Origin: Rhizomys pruinosus
Taxonomy: Eukaryota > Chordata > Mammalia > Rodentia > Spalacidae
Direction of reading: 5' to 3'
DNA length: 64,000 bases
Assembly (NCBI GenBank): GCA_009823505.1
Contig: VZQC01011025.1
Span: 928,338-992,337 of the forward strand
How positions within the stretch are numbered: position 1 is the stretch's first letter; the number at the start of each line of letters is the position of its first letter. The notes beneath the pieces are model-generated. The model was not told the origin of the DNA and did no database searches. It saw only the letters and a list, made by a program, of their open reading frames with translations. This document shows, in pieces, positions 59,796 to 64,000 of the stretch. The translations under genes were made by a program, and so were the position numbers.

Positions 59796-61402
59796 CTGTC
59801 TTCTCAGACAGGACATATCCACTGTCTCAGACATTCAACGGTTTCAGTCTCTGTTGTCTCAGACATGTCCACTGTCTCAAACCCTTTTGTGTCAGACGTG
59901 TACACTGTCTCTGTCCCTGCTGTCTCAGACATGTCCATTATCTCAGTCCCTTTTATTCAGACATGTCCACTGTCTCAGTCCCTGGTTTCTCAGACATTTC
60001 CATGGTCTCATACCCTGTTGTCTCAGATGTCTGTGTTTTCTCAGACATGTCCACTGTCTCAGTACCTGTTGTATCAGACATTTCCAATGTCTCAGCCACT
60101 GTTGTCTCAGACATGTCCACTGTCTCAGTCACTGTTGTCTCAGGAATGTCCACGGTATCTCACCCTGTTGTCTCAGACATGTCCACCCTCTCAAACCCTG
60201 TTCTTTCAAAAGTGTCCACTGTCTTAGTCACTGTTGTGCCAGGCATGTCCCATGTCTCAGTCCCTGTTGTATCAGACATGACCAAACTCTAAGTCCCTGT
60301 TGTCTCAGAAATGTCCAGTGTCTCAGTCAGTGTCGACTTAGACATGTACATAGACTCAGTCCCTCTTGTCTCAGACATTTCCATTGTCCCATTCCCTGAT
60401 GTTTCCCACTTGTCCACTGTCTCAGTGCCTGCTGTCTCAGCCATGCCCAATATCTCATTTCCTGTTGTCTCAGACATGTTCACCGTCTCAGTCCCTGTTG
60501 TTCAGACATGTCCACTGTCTCATTCCCTGTCGTATCACACTTGTCCACTATCTCAGGTCTTATTGTCTCAGACATGTCCTCTGTTACAGTTCCCGTTGTC
60601 TCCAACATGTCCACAGTGTCAGTCCCTGTTGTCTCAGTCATGTCCATGGTCTCAGTACCTGTTGTCTCAAATATGTCTAGGGTCTGAGTCCCTGCTGTAT
60701 CAGACATTACCAATGTTGGATTCCCTGTTGTCTCAGACATGTACAAGGTCTAAGTACCTGTGTTCTCAGACATGTCCACTCTCTCAGTCCCTGTTGTCTC
60801 AGACATGTCCACAGTGTCAGTGCCTGTTGTCTCAGACATATCCAATGTCTCATCCCTGTTGTCTCGAACATGTTCACTGTCTCAGTCCCTATTGTCTCAG
60901 ATATGTCCACTGTCTCAATATATTTTGTCTCAAATAAGTCCATTGTCTGAGTCCCTGCACTATCATCCATTTCCAATATCTGATTCCCTGTTTTCTCTGA
61001 CATATCCACTGTCTCAATACCTGGTGTTTCAAACATGTCCAATGTCTCAGTCCCTGTTGTCTCAGATATGTCCACAGTCTCAGCCCGGGTTTGCTCTGAT
61101 GTGTCCACTGTCTATGTCCCTGTTTCCTCAGATGTGCCCACTGTCTATGTCCCTGTCTTCTCAGACAGGACATGTCTACTGTCTCAGACATGTCAACTGA
61201 CTCAGTCTCTGTCTCAGACATGTCCACTGTCTCAAAACCGTGGTCTCAGACGTGTCCACTGTCTCAGTCTCTGTTGTCTAGGATGTGTCTACAGTCTAAG
61301 TTCCTGTATTCTCAGAAAGGACATACTCACTGTCTCAGACATGTCAACTGTCTCAATCTCTGTTGTCTCAGACATGTACACAGTTTCAGTACCTGTTTTC
61401 TC
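59796..61402. repeat. CATTCAACGG module, third copy
   Basis: This copy matches 9106-10615 at an offset of 50683 bp (CATTCAACGG 9149/59832; minus-strand block 9606/60289) and matches 52.9 kb at 6901 bp. It runs E, J, F, C, C, A (61155) and the GTATTCTCAGAAAGG A boundary (61319), and then joins the near-identical block instead of the G-C string that follows in the 9-kb copy. Confidence 0.85.
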
Positions 61403-63143
61403 AGATATATGTACTGTCTCTGTCCCTGTTGTTTCACACATGTGGCCAGACTCAGTCCCCATTGTCTCAGACATGAACACGCTCTTAGACACAGTTGTAT
61501 CATACATGTTCACGGTCTCAGTCACTGTTGTCTCAGACATGCCCAATCTCTCAGTCCCTGTTGTCTCAGATATGTCTACTGTCTCAGTCCTTGTTGTCTC
61601 AGATGTGTCCCCTGTCTCAGTCCCTGTTTTCTCAGATGTTTCCACTCTCTCATTCCCTGTCATCTCAGACAGAACTTGTCCACTGGCTAAGACATGTCAA
61701 CAGACTCAGCCTCTATTGTCTCAGACAGGTCCACTCTCTCAAACCCTGTTGACACAGATGTGTCTACTGTCACAGTCCCTTTTGTCTCAGATATGACCAC
61801 TGTCCCATTCCCTGATATTTCACACTTGTACACACTCTCAGTGCCTGTAGTCTCAGACATGTCCAATGTCTTAGTCCCTGTTGTCTCAGACATTTCCTTG
61901 ATCTCAAACCCTGTTGACACAGACGTGTCGACTGTCTTAGACCCTTTTGTCTCAGACATGTTCACAGTCTCATTCCCTGTTGTTTCACACTTGTTCTCTG
62001 TCTCAGTACGAGTTTTCTCAGCCATGTCCCTTGTCTCAGTCCCGGTTGTTTCACCCTTGTCCACTGCCTTAGAACCTTTGTCTCAGACATGTCCACTGTG
62101 CCAGTCTCTCTTGTCTCAGATATATCCACTGTCTCAGTCAGTGTTGTCTCAGACATGTCCACTGTCTCAGTCCCCATTGTCTCAGACATGAACACGCTCT
62201 TAGTCACAGATGTATCAGACATGTCCACTGTCTCAGTCAGTGTTGTCTCAGAAATGTCCACTGTCTCAGTCCCTGTTGTCTCAGACATGTCTGGGGTCTC
62301 AGGGCCTCTTGCCTCAGACACATCCACTGTCTCAGTCCCTGCTGTTTCAGACATATCCACTGTATCAGTCTCTGTTGTCTCAGATATTTCCACTGCCTCA
62401 GTCCCAGTTTCTTAGATGTGTCCACTCTTTAAGTACCTGTGGTCTCAGATGTGTCCACTATCTAATTCCTGGTTGTGTCATATGTGTACACTCTCTCACA
62501 CCTTGTTGACTCAGATGTGTGCAATATCAAATGCCCTGACTTTTCCTACAGGACATGTCCACTGTCTCAGACATGTCAACTCTCTCAGTATCTATTGTCT
62601 CAGATATGTCCACTGTCTCAGTACTAGCTGTCTCAGATGTGCCACTGTCTCTGTCCCGGTTTTCTCAGATGTGTCTACTTTCTCATTCCCTTTCATCTCA
62701 GACAGGACTTGTCCACTGGCTAAGATATGTCAACTGAAAAAGCCTCTATTGTCTCAGACAGGTTCACTGTCACGAACACTGTTGACTCAAATGTGTCCAC
62801 TGTCTCAGTCCCTTTTGTCTCAGATATGTCCACAGTCTCAGTCCCTGTTGTCTAGGATGTGTCCACAGTCTAAGTTCCTGTATTCTCAGAAAAACCATAT
62901 TCACTGTCTCAGACATGTCAACTGTCTCATTCTCTGTTGTCTCAGACATGTCCACTGTTTCAGTCTGTCTTTTCTCAGATTTATGTATTGTTTCAGTTCC
63001 TGTTGTTTCACACATGTGACCAGACACAGTCCTCATTGTCTTAGACATGAACAGGCTCTTAGGCACAATTGTATCATACATTTGCACTGTCTCAGTTGCT
63101 GTTGTCTCAGACATCCCCACTCTCTCAGTCCCTGTTGTCTCAG
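61403..63143. repeat. Near-identical block, second copy
   Basis: This is the partner of 57180-58920 at offset 4223. Homology stops near 63143, where the source copy continues into TGTCTTGTTGTCTC but this copy continues into a string otherwise found at 10.6 kb. The shared GATGTGCCACTG short monomer and GACTTTTCC variant confirm common descent. Confidence 0.88.
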
Positions 63144-64000
63144 ATAGGACCACTGTCTCAGTCCCTGTTGTCTAGGATGAATCCAAAGTCTAAGTTCCTG
63201 TCTTCTCAGACAGGACATGTCCACTGCCTCAGACATGACAACTGTCTCAGTCTCTGTTGTCTCAGAAATGTCCACTGTCTCAAACCCTGTTGTCCCAAAC
63301 GTGTCCATTGTCTCAGTTCCTGTTGTCTCATACACATCCTCTGTCTCAGTTTCTGTTGTTTCACACATTTCCACTGTCTCAGTCCCTGTTGTCTCAGACA
63401 TGTCCATTGTCTCAGTCCCTGTTGTCTCAGACATCTCCCCGGTCTCACTCTCTGTTGTCTCAGATATGTTCACTGCCTTAGTCCTGGTTTTCTCATACAG
63501 GTACACTGCCTTAGTCCCTGTTGTCTCAGACATGTCTACAGTCTCACCAAATGTTGTCTCAAATATGTCCTGTGTCTGAGTCCCTGCAACATCACACATT
63601 TCTAATGTTTGATTCCCTATTGTCGCAGACATATCCACTGTCTCAATCTCTGTTGTCTCAAACATGTCCACTGTCTCAGTCCCTGTTTTCTCAGATATGA
63701 CTTCTGTCTCAGTCCCGGTTGTCTCTGACGTGTCCACTGTCTCATTATCTGTTGTCTCACATGTGTCCACTGTCTATGTCCCTTTCTTCTCAGACAGGAC
63801 ATGTACACTGTCTCAGACATGTAAAGTGTCTCAGTCTCTGTTGTCTCAGACATGTCCACTGTCTTGATCCCTGTTGTCTCAGACGTGTCCACTGTCTCTG
63901 TCCCTGTTGTCTCAGACATGTCCAATTTCTCAGTCCCTTTTTTCAGACATGTCCACTGTCTCAGTCCCTGGTTTCTCAGACATTTCCATTGTCTCAGAAC
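63144..64000. repeat. Block homologous to 10.6-11.3 kb
   Basis: From about 63180 to the window end the sequence follows 10.58-11.33 kb, with matched anchors at 10993/63664 and 11254/63925 (offset 52671). It contains an exact GGACATGTCC A boundary (63213), a G monomer (near 63499), a C-like GCAACATCA monomer (about 63588), an A boundary with GTACACTG (63800) and an E monomer (about 63970). The block continues past the window. Confidence 0.85.

Larger units (their letters stand above)
1..64000. repeat. 33-bp tandem satellite array filling the window
   Basis: The entire window is made of degenerate copies of a 33-bp unit: TGTCTCAGTCCCTGT followed by TGTCTCAGACATGTCCAC. Exact 33-bp periodicity can be read from the CATGTCC core at 35233, 35266, 35299, 35332 and 35365. 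The consensus is about 52% GC, is two-thirds pyrimidine on the + strand and contains no CpG. Most copies differ from consensus by several substitutions; some are shortened or lengthened. The array enters at base 1 and leaves at base 64000, so neither edge is in view. No unique sequence, transposon or RNA gene interrupts it. The 11-codon length explains the many open frames, and no frame is conserved. This is inferred to be a eukaryotic minisatellite or satellite locus; the species cannot be told from the sequence. Confidence 0.97.

Noticed and set aside
1..64000. CRISPR array
   Set aside because: The repeats are contiguous 33-bp monomers with no unique spacers between conserved repeats, and no cas genes are present.
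1..64000. Centromeric alpha-type satellite or CENP-B box array
   Set aside because: The monomer is 33 bp rather than about 171 bp, and no CENP-B box pattern (TTCG...CGGG) was seen. A centromeric location cannot be excluded but has no positive support.
1..64000. Telomeric or subtelomeric TTAGGG-type repeat
   Set aside because: No run of TTAGGG or related hexamers is present.

Overview
The whole 64 kb window is one uninterrupted tandem-repeat array. I found no protein gene, RNA gene, transposon, CRISPR array or single-copy sequence in it. The unit is 33 bp and is built from two parts that share an 8-bp start: TGTCTCAGTCCCTGT (15 bp) followed by TGTCTCAGACATGTCCAC (18 bp). At 33 bp per unit the window holds roughly 1,900 degenerate copies. 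Such an array points to a eukaryotic nuclear genome (a minisatellite or satellite locus). Nothing in it identifies the species.

Long open reading frames exist in five of six frames only because 33 bp is 11 codons and the consensus has no stop codon in those frames. The translations are 11-residue repeats (VSDMSTVSVPV, SQTCPLSQSLL, LRHVHCLSPCC on +; TETVDMSETTG, LRQWTCLRQQG on -). The longest frames (421 codons at 18,677-19,942 and 410 codons at 8,377-9,609) slide between repeat phases inside one frame, which a conserved protein would not do. I therefore annotate no CDS.

The array is organised in levels. Level 1 is the 15+18 bp monomer. Level 2 is a set of recognisable variant monomers in recurring order: A boundaries (a shortened 23-bp monomer reading ACAGGACATGTCC), B boundaries (the same 23-bp skeleton reading ACAGGACTTGTCC...GGCTAAG), C (GCAGTATCAGACATTTCC), D (ATGAACACGCTCTTAG), E (CCTGGTTTCTCAGACATTTCC), F (CCCTGATGTTTCACACTTG), G (CAGGTACACTGCC), H (GGTCATTCCCTCTTTGC), I (GGTTGTGTCATATGTG) and J (GGCATGTCCCGTGTC). 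Level 3 is a module of about 2.2 kb seen as repeated pairs in three places. Level 4 is a higher-order repeat of about 6.9-7.05 kb, seen in four places (4.5/11.5, 25.0/31.9, 35.4/42.3 and 52.9/59.8 kb).

Layout: 0-2.1 kb is B-F-D rich. 2.1-4.5 kb is A-boundary rich. 4.5-9.1 kb and 11.5-15.9 kb are two copies of the same part of the 7-kb unit. 9.1-11.5 kb is a module that reappears at 52.9 and 59.8 kb. 15.9-43.4 kb is a mosaic with further 7-kb and 2.2-kb pairs and several recent local duplications. 43.4-52.9 kb has closely spaced boundaries and the only other repeat type, a short (TA)n tract at 51.66 kb. 52.9-64 kb is the freshest-looking part, with a 330-bp tandem duplication, a 4,223-bp-offset near-identical block pair, and a chimeric junction near 63.17 kb. 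All comparisons were made by eye, so offsets are exact only where an anchor coordinate is quoted.
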